This document shows positions 1-10,373 of a DNA stretch of 64,000 nucleotides, piece after piece. The notes below the pieces were generated by a model. That model was not told the origin of the DNA, ran no database searches, and was given only the letters and a program-made list of their open reading frames with translations. Origin of the DNA: Mycosarcoma maydis (lineage: Eukaryota; Basidiomycota; Ustilaginomycetes; Ustilaginales). The position numbers and the translations under genes are program-made. Every line of letters starts with the position of its first letter. Positions within the stretch are counted from its first letter, which is position 1. The stretch is from positions 1 to 64,000 of the forward strand of contig NC_026484.1 of the NCBI RefSeq assembly GCF_000328475.2, read 5' to 3'.

Positions 1-2
1 TG

Positions 3-497
3 GTTCATCCCCGATGCCTCTACATCACTCTTGAGCCTAGAGAGGGCGAGAGGCACGCTGCGCGCTACATGACCTACATTGCCTGGGAAGCAAAGAACCG
101 AAGGGATCCACAGAGCACCACGGTCCCTGCTAGTTCAGCGCCTGTCGTTGCTGGACCGGTGATCAAGAGCGCCTCGATGGCACCGCCAAACGAGAAGCCA
201 CTGACCGAACAGGCTCTGTTGATCGTGCTTTTCGACCTTGGCACAAGCACCGGGTTCAAGAAAGCGCAAGACGGCTCTCGACCGCAAGTGACGCCTATTA
301 CCGGTCAACAGTGTCCTCGGCTGTGCATTCGGGGTTTGCTCGGCCCGCACGCTTACCCCTGTCTCGACCTTTTCGAGGCCCGTTCAACCTTGGTGGACAT
401 TCTGTCGTCTAGCTCTGATCCCGCACCAAACCCTCTCAACATCATCGAAAAGCCCATGTGGAATGAGCGCATCCAGCCCGAGTCGGATTCCATTTAG
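3..497 (+). CDS. C-terminal end of an unknown protein, cut by the left window edge
   Basis: One reading frame is open from the first bases of the window to a TAG at 495-497, giving about 164 residues without an internal stop. The first ATG is at 69, but the frame continues upstream of it, so this is probably the tail of a longer gene. The N-terminal part visible here is charged and aromatic (RYMTYIAWEAKN around residue 22). A Ser/Pro/Ala-rich stretch and a hydrophobic stretch near LLIVLFDLG follow. I recognise no family. It sits at the edge of the transposon-rich block, so it could be a gene, a decayed gene, or an element-borne ORF. Confidence 0.4.
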   Translation, partial: VHPRCLYITLEPREGERHAARYMTYIAWEAKNRRDPQSTTVPASSAPVVAGPVIKSASMAPPNEKPLTEQALLIVLFDLGTSTGFKKAQDGSRPQVTPITGQQCPRLCIRGLLGPHAYPCLDLFEARSTLVDILSSSSDPAPNPLNIIEKPMWNERIQPESDSI

Positions 498-1562
498 GGT
501 GAGTTCGATTCTCGCCTGCTCTAGGGTCATCGCCAAAGTCAACGTTCAACACCGTTCTGCAGGCTCAAGGCGCCACCAGCACCCTCGATTTCGTCTCTCT
601 CCTGATCCTTTCCGAAGCTCTCTCCTGTTTCGTTTTTCGTACGCAATGGCAATGAACATGTTTCCCTTTAGCTACGTTTCGTTGTGTTCGGACCTTACTC
701 ACCATAAACGCGCACAATGGAGACCTTGAGCGCGCGACGCTGGCTGGAAAATTATCTGTGGAGGACTGAGCGCGGTATCGGCTTACATCAGGTTGGACAT
801 CGTGAAGGTCATCAGTAAATCAATTACTGATGCCGGGGGATACGGTCGTCGGGGCTTGAGCTTTACCCTAGCATAGTTCGTTTCGTACTCGTACTCTATA
901 GGTCAGGCGCACAAACCAAAAGACTCAAATAGCTCTGTTCCCCTCTATACAGCCATATGAACACGCAACCTGTCTCTTGACCCCGTCTGCCGTCTTTATT
1001 AGCAATAAAGCCGCATTGTTCCATTCGGGTTGGTGTCGCCACACACATCAACATTGAACACATCCAAACACATTCGAAACGGCCAACCCGAAGCCGAAGC
1101 CACAAGTCGATTGAAGCGGACTGTGCAGTCAATCTACCCACTATATTCCACTATGGTCATTAAGGCATCACTTCGTACCCGTGTGATACCTACGATATCG
1201 AAGTTGAGCGAAACTCGGTCTGATCTCGCCAACGAGACATCATACTGCAAGGGTTAGCTGTCGACAATCTCATTCACTAGTGTCGTCAGCTTTGACCATG
1301 ATGGATAGATAGCATGTAAGACAAAATCTTTGATGCATTTCGATGTTCCGTTCTGCCTATGCCAGCGGCAAAGTCTCTACTAGTCAGTCGTCTCCTCGGC
1401 AAGTTTGTAAGCTTAACCTCTCCATTAAAAATGTACCCTCACGAATATCGACTCAGTATTAATAAATAATTCGTGATTGTGAATCACGAATGATGGTGGG
1501 TCAGATTGTCTCAACTGTCCCGCCTAGGCGTCTGACAGTTGGGAATCGTTAATGATGTCACA
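498..1562. other. Non-coding stretch
   Basis: I see no convincing gene here. Short ORFs on both strands have no recognisable motif. The one clear structure is the perfect inverted repeat at 1469-1491, listed separately. Confidence 0.5.
1469..1491. repeat. Perfect 10-bp inverted repeat (ATTCGTGATT / AATCACGAAT)
   Basis: The arms 1469-1478 and 1482-1491 are exact reverse complements separated by GTG, so the site can form a hairpin. It is the cleanest palindromic example of the ATTCGTG motif family found in most intergenic regions of this window. Its function is unknown. Confidence 0.8.
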
Positions 1563-1745
1563 GCTAAGCGTCACCCGCCGGTTGAATGCACGATGCTTTG
1601 ATTGCGGCTTAGGCCTATGGCGAGACATGAGAGCTCGACGAAGCTCCCTGCCCGCTGAAAAAGGGGGCTGAATGAGCGCAAGGGCGAGCGACAAGAGGGA
1701 GGGAGTACAGGGGGGGACAGTTCGAGCGCTAGGCTGACCAGCGCT
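1563..1745. repeat. Dispersed repeat, copy 1
   Basis: About 183 bp starting GCTAAGCGTCAC and ending near TTCGAGCGCTAGGC recur in the same orientation at 10189-10373. By eye the copies are clearly homologous, with scattered substitutions and small indels. Shared blocks include TTGATTGCGGCT/TTGGATTGCGGCT, TGAGAGCTCGA, GCTCCCTGCCCG, AGGGCGAGCGACAA and GGGAGGGAGTA. There is no long ORF. It may be a solo terminal repeat or a short non-autonomous element; no target-site duplication was found by eye. Confidence 0.75.
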
Positions 1746-3099
1746 CAGATTCTTTCACAGTGACTTACGACTAGTTGCTCCAGGCGGGAGCGTGCGCGTT
1801 CCAGACGATGTACAATGTGTAAGGTTTGAAGCGCTTCGAAGCACAGAACTCCTCGCGTTGAGCCGAGGATATGCTGTGACATGCTTCGAAACACAAGAGA
1901 AAGCTAAGAGGAAAATTCAGCGTGTCTACTTTGAGAAGCACATGTTACTGGAAGCCTGATCTTGTATCGTTAAAACGGATCCTATCCTTCGAAATCTCAA
2001 CAGTCGTGAGTCACGAGTCAGCGTGTGGATCGAAAAGTGGCTCCAGGGTTTTGCTTGCTAGCCGAACGGCCAAGATTCATTCGCGATTCGGTCTGCGACA
2101 GGACAGCTTTACTGCTGTGAGTCAACAGCCGTTGAAGGTCCCCTCCCAAGGCCACGCATGACATGCAGCTCTCGTGCTTGGCATCAAACGCCACCTGCTC
2201 CGTGCACAGACGAATCGGATCGTCGCCTCTAGTTGAAGACGTCTCATCAGACAGGCTCCGAGACACCAATCCGGATCTAGTGCTACTTCAGCTTAGCTCG
2301 ACTTTGATCAGATCGGTTCCATAGCCACAGACGATCATCCTTTCTAGCCATCTCCCTGAGTGATTCAGGGTTGGGTCGCAATGCAGCTGTCCAACACGTC
2401 TGGAGAAGGCTCCGCCTGCCCATTCCCTACCTCGTCGCCCGTGATTCGAGGACCCATCATGCAATCAAGTCCGGAGCCACTCCAGTTCGCATCGTGCTCG
2501 GACCAAGAGTTTTGAATAGTCTAGGTGGATGTAAAATGTTGGCAAGTGGCATCGTAGGACACTGTGCGGCCTTACTAACAAGGTGTTTTGTCTCTTCTTG
2601 GTCAACTTCAATGCCGATAGCTCAAGACATTTGGCATTTTCACTCTTCCAATGTCTCGCTTTGACTCCGCCCGCACCTGAGTAAAAGGGTTTTGCGTCTC
2701 TTCTATTTGCGCTTCTCATGGCAAATGCTGCTGTTGCTTAAGCTTCGGTTCTGGCCAAACAGGCGGGCAGCTCCTCATACGCGATCATTGGCACTCGAGG
2801 CACCGAGGAGTTACAGGGTCCTTCGTCTTCTGCAGGGTTTCGCCTCATGAACGCAATATCCCTTTCCCCTATCCCTGTCGGCTCACAGTACAATCCTCAC
2901 ACGTTGTCCTGCCGATTTCATACTAGATCTCAAATGTGTGCACACGGAACATCATTTCCTAGACCGACCCTCAGATAGCTCTTAACCCTTAGAACCCAAG
3001 TAGCTCGTGACTCGTGACTTGCAATTGTGAATGTCGATCTCGTGACAAATTGACGGTCAGCGCAAGCTGCATTGACGATTTCGACGTTGATCTCGCAGC
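1746..3099. other. Non-coding stretch upstream of the transposase
   Basis: No supported gene. CGTGACTCGTGAC-type motifs occur near 2003-2023 and 3005-3020. The segment just before 3100 contains in-frame stops in the transposase frame and may hold its decayed N-terminal region or an unrecognised exon. Confidence 0.45.
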
Positions 3100-3843
3100 G
3101 TGTTTCGTCAAACGGACGATTGGGTATCTGAAACGCTTGACATTTGTATTCGATATTTCGTGACAACGTCGGTGATGCTCAGTCTCAGTTCGGTTGGTAC
3201 GATTCAACACCTCCATTATCCTACGCACGTTCATGCCCATCAAGTGTTTACAAAATGTCTCCAGAGACATGCTCAACAGGTACGCAGTCTCTGCCATGTA
3301 GATCTGATTTGGGGCTTTGTGGATGGTACTCTCCGTCCAGTTGCTCGGCCAGGTAGAGGACAGGAAGCAGTCTACAATGGCTGGAAACACTTTCACGCTC
3401 TCAAGTATCAGATCATCAGCATACCAGACGGCTGGATCTTTGCCCAGGGGCCATGGGACGGCAGCCAGGATGACTGGTTAGTCTGGAAGATGTCTGGCTT
3501 TGCAGACTGGCTACAAGCATCTTCATTTTCCAATGACGGCAAGATACTTTCACTGTTTGGGGACAAAAGGTATCATCTCGATCATCACCTCATCATCCCT
3601 TACAAAGGGAACAACATGAGCTGTAAAGAAACTCGATTCAACGTCATCATGAACAAGTATCGCATCACAGTGGAGCGGGCCATTGGCTCTGTTGGTGTTC
3701 TGTTCCCTCGGCTAAAAAAAAGACAGCAGCAGAAATTCCTCTTGACCCCCATTGCAGGCGACTATCTTGTTGGTGTCATCTTGCGCAATCCATTGTCGTG
3801 CTTGAAGGGGAATACAACATCACGATACTTTGGCAACGCTTGA
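3100..3843 (+). pseudogene. PIF/Harbinger (HARBI1-like) transposase, N-terminally incomplete
   Basis: The frame encodes a DDE_Tnp_4-type nuclease core. The first Asp is in WGFVDGT, followed by RPVARPG and YNGWKHFHALKYQ, which are hallmark HARBI1-like blocks. The second Asp is in FGDKRYH and the Glu in RITVERAIG. Family members usually have roughly 350-400 residues, but only about 247 are open here. The frame opens at a GTG rather than an ATG, with in-frame TGA codons a few codons further upstream. The start is therefore lost, or lies in an upstream exon I cannot define. The catalytic triad looks intact. It ends 8 bp from the convergent Myb-like ORF, as expected for one element. Confidence 0.75.
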
Positions 3844-3851
3844 CATGTACT

Positions 3852-4856
3852 TTACCGAAAGGGTTCCCTAATCTCACTCTGCATGAGCATACGTAGGACC
3901 ATATCAATCTTTGAACTAAGACCACTGAGCCCCTGTTTGATTCCAGTCAGCTCCGTTCGCAGCTGGCTGACCTGACTCCTGATTGCAGCCACTTCTTGAT
4001 CCGATGACTGAGAAGTACCATGGTTCTGTTGGCTCCCATGGACAAACGTAGCTGCGTGAAGATCAATCAGCCTGTTCACGCCTTTGACAAGGGTGTCACT
4101 GATTTGCATCTGTAGCATCCGCCGCCTCTTTTGTGCTGGTGAGGTATGTGTGCTACTGCCATCATCTGTCTCTCCAGTCCCATCTTGATCCTCGTCATCT
4201 TGAGAGTCTTGACTTGTGCTTGCGTGCTGCCTGTCTCGATGTCTCTGAAGGGCAAGTGGCTGACCAGTCAAGCCAGCCTCACGTGCCAGACTCACTGACT
4301 GTTTTCTTTTCAGGGTCGTCTGGTGGCGGCCAATGGGACTAGAAGCAGGTCTATGGTCATCCTTCTCATGTGGCTTCAGGAACGCCAATTTGAGAGAGGA
4401 GGTGTTGTACGAGTCAACAAGATTGTAGAGCAGCCGATAGGCCTCATCCTCATCAAAGTTTGCACCGGTTGCCCTCAATCGCAGTTGCTTTTGACTCCTG
4501 ACATCATGGACCATCTTGCGCCACTGTGCCTCAAAGGCTCCAGCATTCCGTGCCTGCCTTCCATGTGTTGCAAGAGCCTGGTTTGTTTAGTCCAATGCAT
4601 CCGTCCATGCTGTTAGAGCCTCTTCTCTTGATGCTGTTGTCCATGGATTATGATTGTCAAGTGCGGTTATGAAACAAAGACGGTCAACAGCTGACCAGTT
4701 TGCACCTCTGGGACGGGCTTTACTTGGAGTTACTGTGACCAGCTCTATCTCCTGTTCATCTGAGGAAGGTACTGGTGATGCATTCCTGGCTTCATTGCTG
4801 CTTTCCGCTGAACTGTGATCCAGATAACTCCGTAGCTCTGCTGATTGACTGTCCAT
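3852..4856 (-). pseudogene. Myb/SANT-like protein of the Harbinger element, with in-frame stop
   Basis: Reading leftward from the ATG at 4856, the frame gives a Ser/Glu-rich leader and a trihelical Myb/SANT-like segment starting NWSAVDRLCFITAL. A single TAA follows at 4587-4589. The same frame then continues without further stops to TAA at 3852, through ATHGRQARNAGAFEAQWRKM, a His/Asp-rich linker, and a C-terminal helical region with a possible coiled coil (SQLRTELTGIKQGLSGL). Continuity on both sides of the TAA points to one nonsense mutation. An intron covering it is possible but no good donor site is apparent. The frame is also open upstream of 4856 to a GTG at 4988. In related elements this protein binds the element ends and helps import the transposase. 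Confidence 0.65.
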
Positions 4857-5469
4857 TTCAAGTATCAGAATGTCGCTCTGACTTCCAGGACTGCACAAGA
4901 GATTGCTGGCCAAGGGAGGTCTGGAGCGCTCAAAAGGTGGTGATGAAGTGGATTGGAACGACCCAAATGTCTGAGGTTGAGAAAACACGGTGGTGTGCGG
5001 AAAGAAAGAGAGGGACGCGCCCTAGCCCCCATTTTAACATTCAAAATTCCCGTCAGAAGTTGTTGATGGTCTGCTGGAAATTGCACTTGAAGAAAGTCTG
5101 AATTGATGGTGATGGTCAGGAAGCAAGATTGACGCAGACAAAGAAGCGATTTCAAACTTTTTGGATCCAAAACCTCTAAATCCAATTTTGCCCGTGAGCT
5201 AAATTTTGACTTTGGCTTCTCGTCGGATCGCGTCTGGCCAAAACCTCTCTATTGAGCTTTTTCTCGCGTCGTTTTTCCACACATTCCACGTGAACTCTGT
5301 TGTGGAGGGTACAGTCTCGTGATCAAAGGCAATCGTGAATTGATTTTTTTATTGCAAAAATGAGATGAGAAAAACAAACATTTATTTTCACCAATGTGCA
5401 TGCAGGCTCTCAACAAGAACGAAGATGAGATTGGTAGGTCAGCGTGTAGGCGATCCGGACCTCTGAGGG

Positions 5470-6048
5470 TGTGGCGGTCGTCATCAGTCTGATTCAAGTA
5501 CTTGAGGAGGTAAAGGGATGCGGTTCGTGCCGTATTGACTTGCCTGGACATATGTCGTGCGAGGGCGCCGAACGCGAAAGAGATATCCGGGCGGGCGGTA
5601 TTGGATATCCAAAGCAATTGACCAACGAATTGTTGGTACATTTTGGCGTGTTCCGGTGAACATTCATCGTCGTCAGTGGCATGGATGAGGTATGGCATAG
5701 GGATGTGAGATTTAGTGGTAGGGTCATTGAGCCATTTGCGGGCGGTATCACGGATGTTACCTATCACATTCAGGAAGAAAGTGCGTTGGGAGCGGTCACG
5801 ATGACTTTTAATCTCGAGGAATTCTTGGACGGGGCCTTTGTCTTCAATCTTCCACTTGCCCGCAACTTCGGCCTTGGTCCGCCTGACCTCTTCGTGTGAC
5901 AGAGATGCGATGAACATAATGTCGACGTAAGCCGTGACCACCCCGAGGGGTGTGAACCGGAACCCCGAGTGCAGAGGCATGGTGCGCTGGGCATGATGGG
6001 AATAGGAATAGGAATAATACTTAACTTCTTGCACTGGCAATCGCCCAC
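5470..6048 (-). pseudogene. Ty1/copia reverse transcriptase fragment
   Basis: On the minus strand the translation shows the region around the copia polymerase active site: VVTAYVDIMFIAS, then KWKIEDKGPVQEFL, MYQQFVGQLLWISNTARPDI and ALARHMSRQ, a typical copia palm/thumb order. The canonical YVDD is changed to YVDI. The preceding block ([13 protein letters not shown]) is in a different frame, so a frameshift lies near 5945. Downstream, the RNase H region is unrecognisable and the frame runs into unrelated residues. No integrase, gag or LTRs are seen nearby. It is a dead retrotransposon relic. Confidence 0.8.
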
Positions 6049-6231
6049 CCACGCATACTACGAACGACAGGCCCAAAACTCCATTGTGGGGATTGGTACC
6101 ATCACCGGACAATCACTCGGAGTTTAGCTCGTGCTGTCTCTGGACTCGACCGTTGCAATTATAACCGTCAAATCGAGGAGCAGTCGTGACCTCGAAGGAA
6201 AAATGGGGGTTACGCTCGTTGCTCGACTTTA

Positions 6232-8138
6232 TTATTTCCAAGCGACAATGCCGGCGTCATGAGCAAGAACACCAAAAGCCGGGTCATTGTCCTCAAACAG
6301 CTGACTTGGTGGTCCAAACCCGAACGACTCGTTGTTCTCATCGTCAGCATGGTCATGTTTGCGCACAAGTAAGACGTTGTCGCAATACAAGACAGGACCG
6401 AAGCGATGAGAAACGATCAATGTGGTGAACCCTCCAAACGCGGTGGCATCGTGCAAAAGTTGACCTAGCAGTGCATCGCCTGCTTCGTCTAGGGAAGCTT
6501 TTGGTTCGTCCAAGATCAACAACGTGCCTTTTTTGCCGTCGTGGTTTGTGCGGATAGCTTGACAGGCGAGTATAAGCTTAGCAAGGGCAAGCAGTTGCTT
6601 TTGACCGTTGCTGAGTTGAATCTCGCCACTCTGTACCTGGTCTAGAGGTATATCCAAGCCGCCAAGTTTGAGAGCCAGGTCGTCCAACGAGACGCGTTTG
6701 AGAGCTTGCCAGAGATCCGAGTCTGCAAGTTGCATACGATCCTCATCGACAAGCACACACAGATTCTGACGTAACGTACAGCTAGGAACCACCGCCGCCT
6801 GTTGAGGTAGCACCAAGACACGCTTTCTCAATCCAGCCAGGCCGATCCAGCTTGCGTCGTCTCCATCGAGCCATATGTTGCCGGCGGAAAGAGGGGTAAA
6901 TCGTAACAGCGCCGAGATGAGCGACAATTTTCCACTACCAGTTCGACCGACGACAGCAACCTTTTCACTGGGTGCCAAGTGGAAAGACAGGTTACGTAGA
7001 ACTTTGGTAGGGATGCCCGTGTCAGGATTAATGTGATTGACGCTGATGCATCGGGCGACGACGTTGGCTCCAACTAAGCACGAAGTTGCAGATGTTGTCG
7101 ACTGCGTTTTGTGAGGATCTGCCTCTGCCTCTAGTGCTGCTACCTGTTGCAGACGCTCGATAGCGACCAAGCACAGTTCGGGTTGCGTCCACGCCTTGGT
7201 AAGCATAGTGATCGCCGCAGTCAGGATCATCAATTGTGTCAACCCAACCGCCACCCAGCCCACAGTAGACTGACTTGAACCTCCCTCTCGTGCACTGCGC
7301 TGTGCTAGCCCGACACTGAGGGAACAGAGTGCAGTCGAAATACCCGCTACGATCAAGCCAGATACCAAGGTCAACCAACGCATCAACGACAAATTTAAGA
7401 AGAATGCCCTTTGACTGCGTGACACCAGCACCTCGTTCAGCCTGGTAAAGACCCTGTGACCTGCAAAGGCACGAAAGGTCACGATACCATCAATGTTTCG
7501 CCAAACAGCGTGTACAGCGGACTCTTGCACTCCAAGTCCAGCTTTCGAACTTGGCCTGAGGTCTGCGGGTAGAAGCTCTTGATCAGCCAAAGTGCTAGTA
7601 GCAAGATGGGTAGGATGAGCAAGAACCAAGGCGAAGCCAACGAAAGCAGCATCACGCTTCCCAGAACTACACCGAGGTTGGAAGATACGTTGAAGATGGC
7701 CTTGGTCATATCGTTGTCCGAAACAAACAGATCTTGACTGAATCCGTTCACAATACTTTCCGCTGAAGTGTTGAGGAAATACGATAGCGGTACAGCCAGA
7801 GTTGAAGCTAGTAGTAGAGAGTGCACCCTATGAGCACACGATTGGGCCACGCGTACGAAAAGGTAGTAGATCTGTCCTGCCAAGGCCAACGAGTTGAGCG
7901 TTCAAGTTTTCAATACACCGAGCCATGCTTTGAAATGGATTGCGGCTTGAGCTCTTCCGGCGTGCTCATTCTCCATGCGCGCAAAGGCTTGGCAAAGATT
8001 TTTCGCTGTCATTTGCTGTTGTGATTGCGCAAAGAATTGGTGTACGCACTTTCGATGGCAGTCATTGCATGGAAGAAAGGTGGCTGCAGTGGCAGGCGCA
8101 CACTTTTTGCGAATGGATGCAACGGTGGGCAGGAGCAA
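6232..8138 (-). pseudogene. ABCC-type ABC transporter, C-terminal half, broken
   Basis: The minus strand encodes a second transmembrane domain followed by a nucleotide-binding domain, in ABCC (Ycf1/MRP-like) order. The coupling segment before TMD2 reads ARMENEHAGRAQAAIHFKAW. An in-frame TGA follows near 7910, with homology resuming at once (ALAGQIYYLFVRVAQS). A frameshift near 7488, consistent with loss of one base, separates SPLYTLFGETL from GIVTFRAFAGHRVF. The NBD has Walker A (GRTGSGK, then Leu where Ser/Thr is expected), a signature LSNGQ instead of LSGGQ, Walker B (LLILDEP) and the switch His (IVSHRF). TMD0, TMD1 and NBD1 are missing. It is therefore a truncated pseudogene with at least two lesions and a damaged P-loop. 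Confidence 0.85.
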
Positions 8139-8427
8139 GTCGTGAGTGAGAGACGAGACACCCGCAACTAACTCGTTTACATTCCATGTTGGATGCTCGT
8201 TCTAGAGACAACATGTAAAACGCCTGTCAGACCGTAGGGTGTAGGTCTGTTTTATCTTCCTGACGTGAAAAAGCGGCCTTGCTTCCATATTCTTCTCTTC
8301 GGCACTTTTTTGGTAGGGGTTGCTGCATAACATCGTATCTGTGCACATGAATATGAATACTTTCAGTAAAAGGCATGTGGTTATCGTCTGCCGTACCCTC
8401 AAAGATGTGAGCCAAGTCTACAAGGTC

Positions 8428-10062
8428 TTATACCGAATCGTGGGAAGCTGATGTTGGCACCGCAAAAGACTTTGCTGCAAGTTCGGCATCTGGAGCAGCC
8501 CAGCCATCCTGCCACTTTTTGCAAAAGTCTGGCCAACGTGGGTACAGACGTGTCGTCGCCATAGCCACGCCATCTCTCCACAGGATTCTCCACGGAGCCA
8601 TTAACCACCAACGCTCTAGCCAGACGTACTGAAAGTATGACCTCCACTCGTATGCCACCTTGACTCTCGGATTGATCCAAATCCGCGGCCTGAGCGGTGC
8701 TACAGCACGATGGATGTCAAAAGACATCAACTGGCATTCGCTGGAAAAGCAGCGTGGCGAGGATCTGAATCGAAGCGGAAGCTCCAACGGTGGTTCTAGG
8801 GCGTCCGGGTTGACATCTTGAGCTGATGTCTGTAGAGTTTGGTTTGCTTGACTTCGGTCGAGGGTTGCTCGTTTCGCTGCTAGGGTCGAAACAGTATTGA
8901 GGTACCACCTTGCATCGAAAGCGCTTACACGTTCCAGCAAGCATTGACCAAAAGGNNNNNNNNNNNNNNNNNNNNNNNNNNNNNNNNNNNNNNNNNNNNN
9001 NNNNNNNNNNNNNNNNNNNNNNNNNNNNNNNNNNNNNNNNNNNNNNNNNNNNNNNCACACCGTTCAGCAAGCATTGACCAAAAAGGGACGCTCATCTCGA
9101 AGCGCTTGAATCTCGCGCTTATTGGCAAAGTAGGGCCATGTTCGCTTAGCGGTCTCGCCTTGCACATCCCTCATGACCCAGATGTCGTAGAAACCATTGC
9201 CAATAAAATCGAGAGCGCAAGCCTGGTCGTACCTGCCCGCATCGGTATCGAGAAGCTGCAGAATCGCATTTGGCTGAAAATAAACATCGTTTATCCACAG
9301 AACATGCGTAAAAGGTTGTCCTTTGTCGAACAGCTCCTTCAGGGGTTCTAGAGCTACGTTTCGGACATAGGCCAAGAAATCGATTCGACCGTTACGGTGT
9401 TGACCGAGGCCAACTTTTGTGCGCTTGTCGTCCATAAGAATGCGACGTGGTACGCCTAGCTGTTGAAGGTCGTGGTCGATCACAGAGAGCATCGGCTTGG
9501 TCTTATCGGAGGAGTGCGATTCGTAAATGCTGACGTACGTGTTGTTAACGCCAATAAGCTGGACCAGTTGTTGGAGTGCTGCAGAATAGTAAGGTAGCAC
9601 ATCTTGATTGTTGTGTAGATTGGAGGCGATGAAAACTTTCTTGTCTGTGTTGGCTCGACCTGCAGCTCTTGAAACGGCGACTGCGGATGGGTCGAGAGCG
9701 GATTGAACTTGACAGAGTGTGAAGACAAGGAAGAGGAGATAGCTGCAAACGAAAACCAGCTTCGTTCTTGTCCATGGAGCAAGCCAGACAAATGTCAATG
9801 GCAGAGCAAAGAGGAACAGCGACAGGTAGAAGAAGATAGTCGAAAAAGTGTGAAAGAAAATACACAATGGCAAGGCAAGCAGCACTGTCAAGATGCTCAC
9901 TATTGGCAAGATGCCAACTGCTCGTTTCGTCAAGGTTGACTCGGCTTCATGGTGATCTGCTCTACTGCGAAGCAGGATATAGTCTGTATGCCTGTATCGC
10001 TGCTGTTCACGGGTCAACTGTAAAGACCCCAAGAAGGAAGAGAACGCTTTGAGCTTGATCAT
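8428..10062 (-). CDS. CAP59/CMT1-type alpha-1,3-mannosyltransferase (GT69), interrupted by an assembly gap
   Basis: From ATG 10062 the protein starts with a short cytoplasmic stretch, then two or three hydrophobic segments (around ILPIVSILTVLLALPLCIFF and LVFVCSYLLFLVFTLC). This suits a type II Golgi/ER membrane enzyme. From about residue 140 it matches the Cryptococcus mannosyltransferase family: KVFIASNLHNNQDVLPYY, YVSIYESHSSD, HVLWINDVYF and CALDFIGNGFYDIWVMRD. After the N gap it continues with SAFDARWYL, SSECQLMSFDIHR and INPRVKVAYEW. The family transfers mannose from GDP-mannose to glycans. The frame extends past 10062 into repeat copy 2, so ORF residues upstream of this ATG are probably not protein. 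The gap disrupts the annotated frame, but its edges suggest the gene is whole. Confidence 0.8.
8956..9055. other. Assembly gap of exactly 100 N
   Basis: A placeholder-sized gap inside the mannosyltransferase gene. About 27 bases on its left (ending CAAGCATTGACCAAAAGG) and on its right (CAAGCATTGACCAAAAAGGG) are nearly the same sequence, which suggests overlapping contig ends rather than missing DNA. Confidence 0.9.
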
Positions 10063-10188
10063 GAAGAGACGCAGTACCGCCAAAACGTCTTGACTGGAGA
10101 GATAAAGAGGCAAAGAAGCCAATAGTACGAAGCGAAGAGGTGGTGAAAGAGACGCAGCCTGGAGAATCCACGATTTGGAAGTGTGCCG

Positions 10189-10373
10189 GCTAAGCGTCAC
10201 TCGCTGGTTGAACGCTAGATGCTTGGATTGCGGCTGAGGCCTGTGGCGAGACCTGAGAGCTCGATGAGGCTCCCTGCCCGTCGAAAAAGGGGGGCTGGAT
10301 GAGCACAAGGGCGAGCGACAAAGAAAGGGAGGGAGTATAGGGCGGGGAAATTCGAGCGCTAGGCGATGGCCAG
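10189..10373. repeat. Dispersed repeat, copy 2
   Basis: Homologous to 1563-1745 in the same orientation. It lies about 125 bp upstream of the chosen mannosyltransferase start, in its promoter or 5' region, and overlaps the upstream continuation of that ORF. See copy 1 for shared blocks. Confidence 0.75.

Larger units (their letters stand above)
3100..4856. mobile_element. PIF/Harbinger-type DNA transposon remnant (two ORFs)
   Basis: A DDE transposase on the plus strand and a Myb/SANT-like DNA-binding ORF on the minus strand face each other, with their stop codons 8 bp apart (3843 and 3852). A transposase plus a separate Myb-like partner is the standard gene content of PIF/Harbinger elements. 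Terminal inverted repeats and the expected 3-bp TWA target duplication could not be found by eye, so the outer boundaries given are those of the ORFs only. The partner ORF carries an in-frame stop and the transposase N-terminus is not open, so this copy is probably immobile. Confidence 0.75.

Noticed and set aside
1922..2664. Several 80-100 codon ORFs on both strands
   Set aside because: They overlap each other, lack motifs and fall in DNA with motif repeats and no coding bias visible by eye.
2690..5260. Search for terminal inverted repeats of the Harbinger element (including the repeated CCAAAACCTCT at 5169 and 5239)
   Set aside because: The CCAAAACCTCT copies are direct repeats on the same side, and no complementary partner was found upstream of 3100.
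10063..10308. N-terminal extension of the mannosyltransferase ORF upstream of 10062
   Set aside because: Most of it lies in or next to the dispersed repeat copy and has no protein-like conservation; the ATG at 10062 is more plausible.
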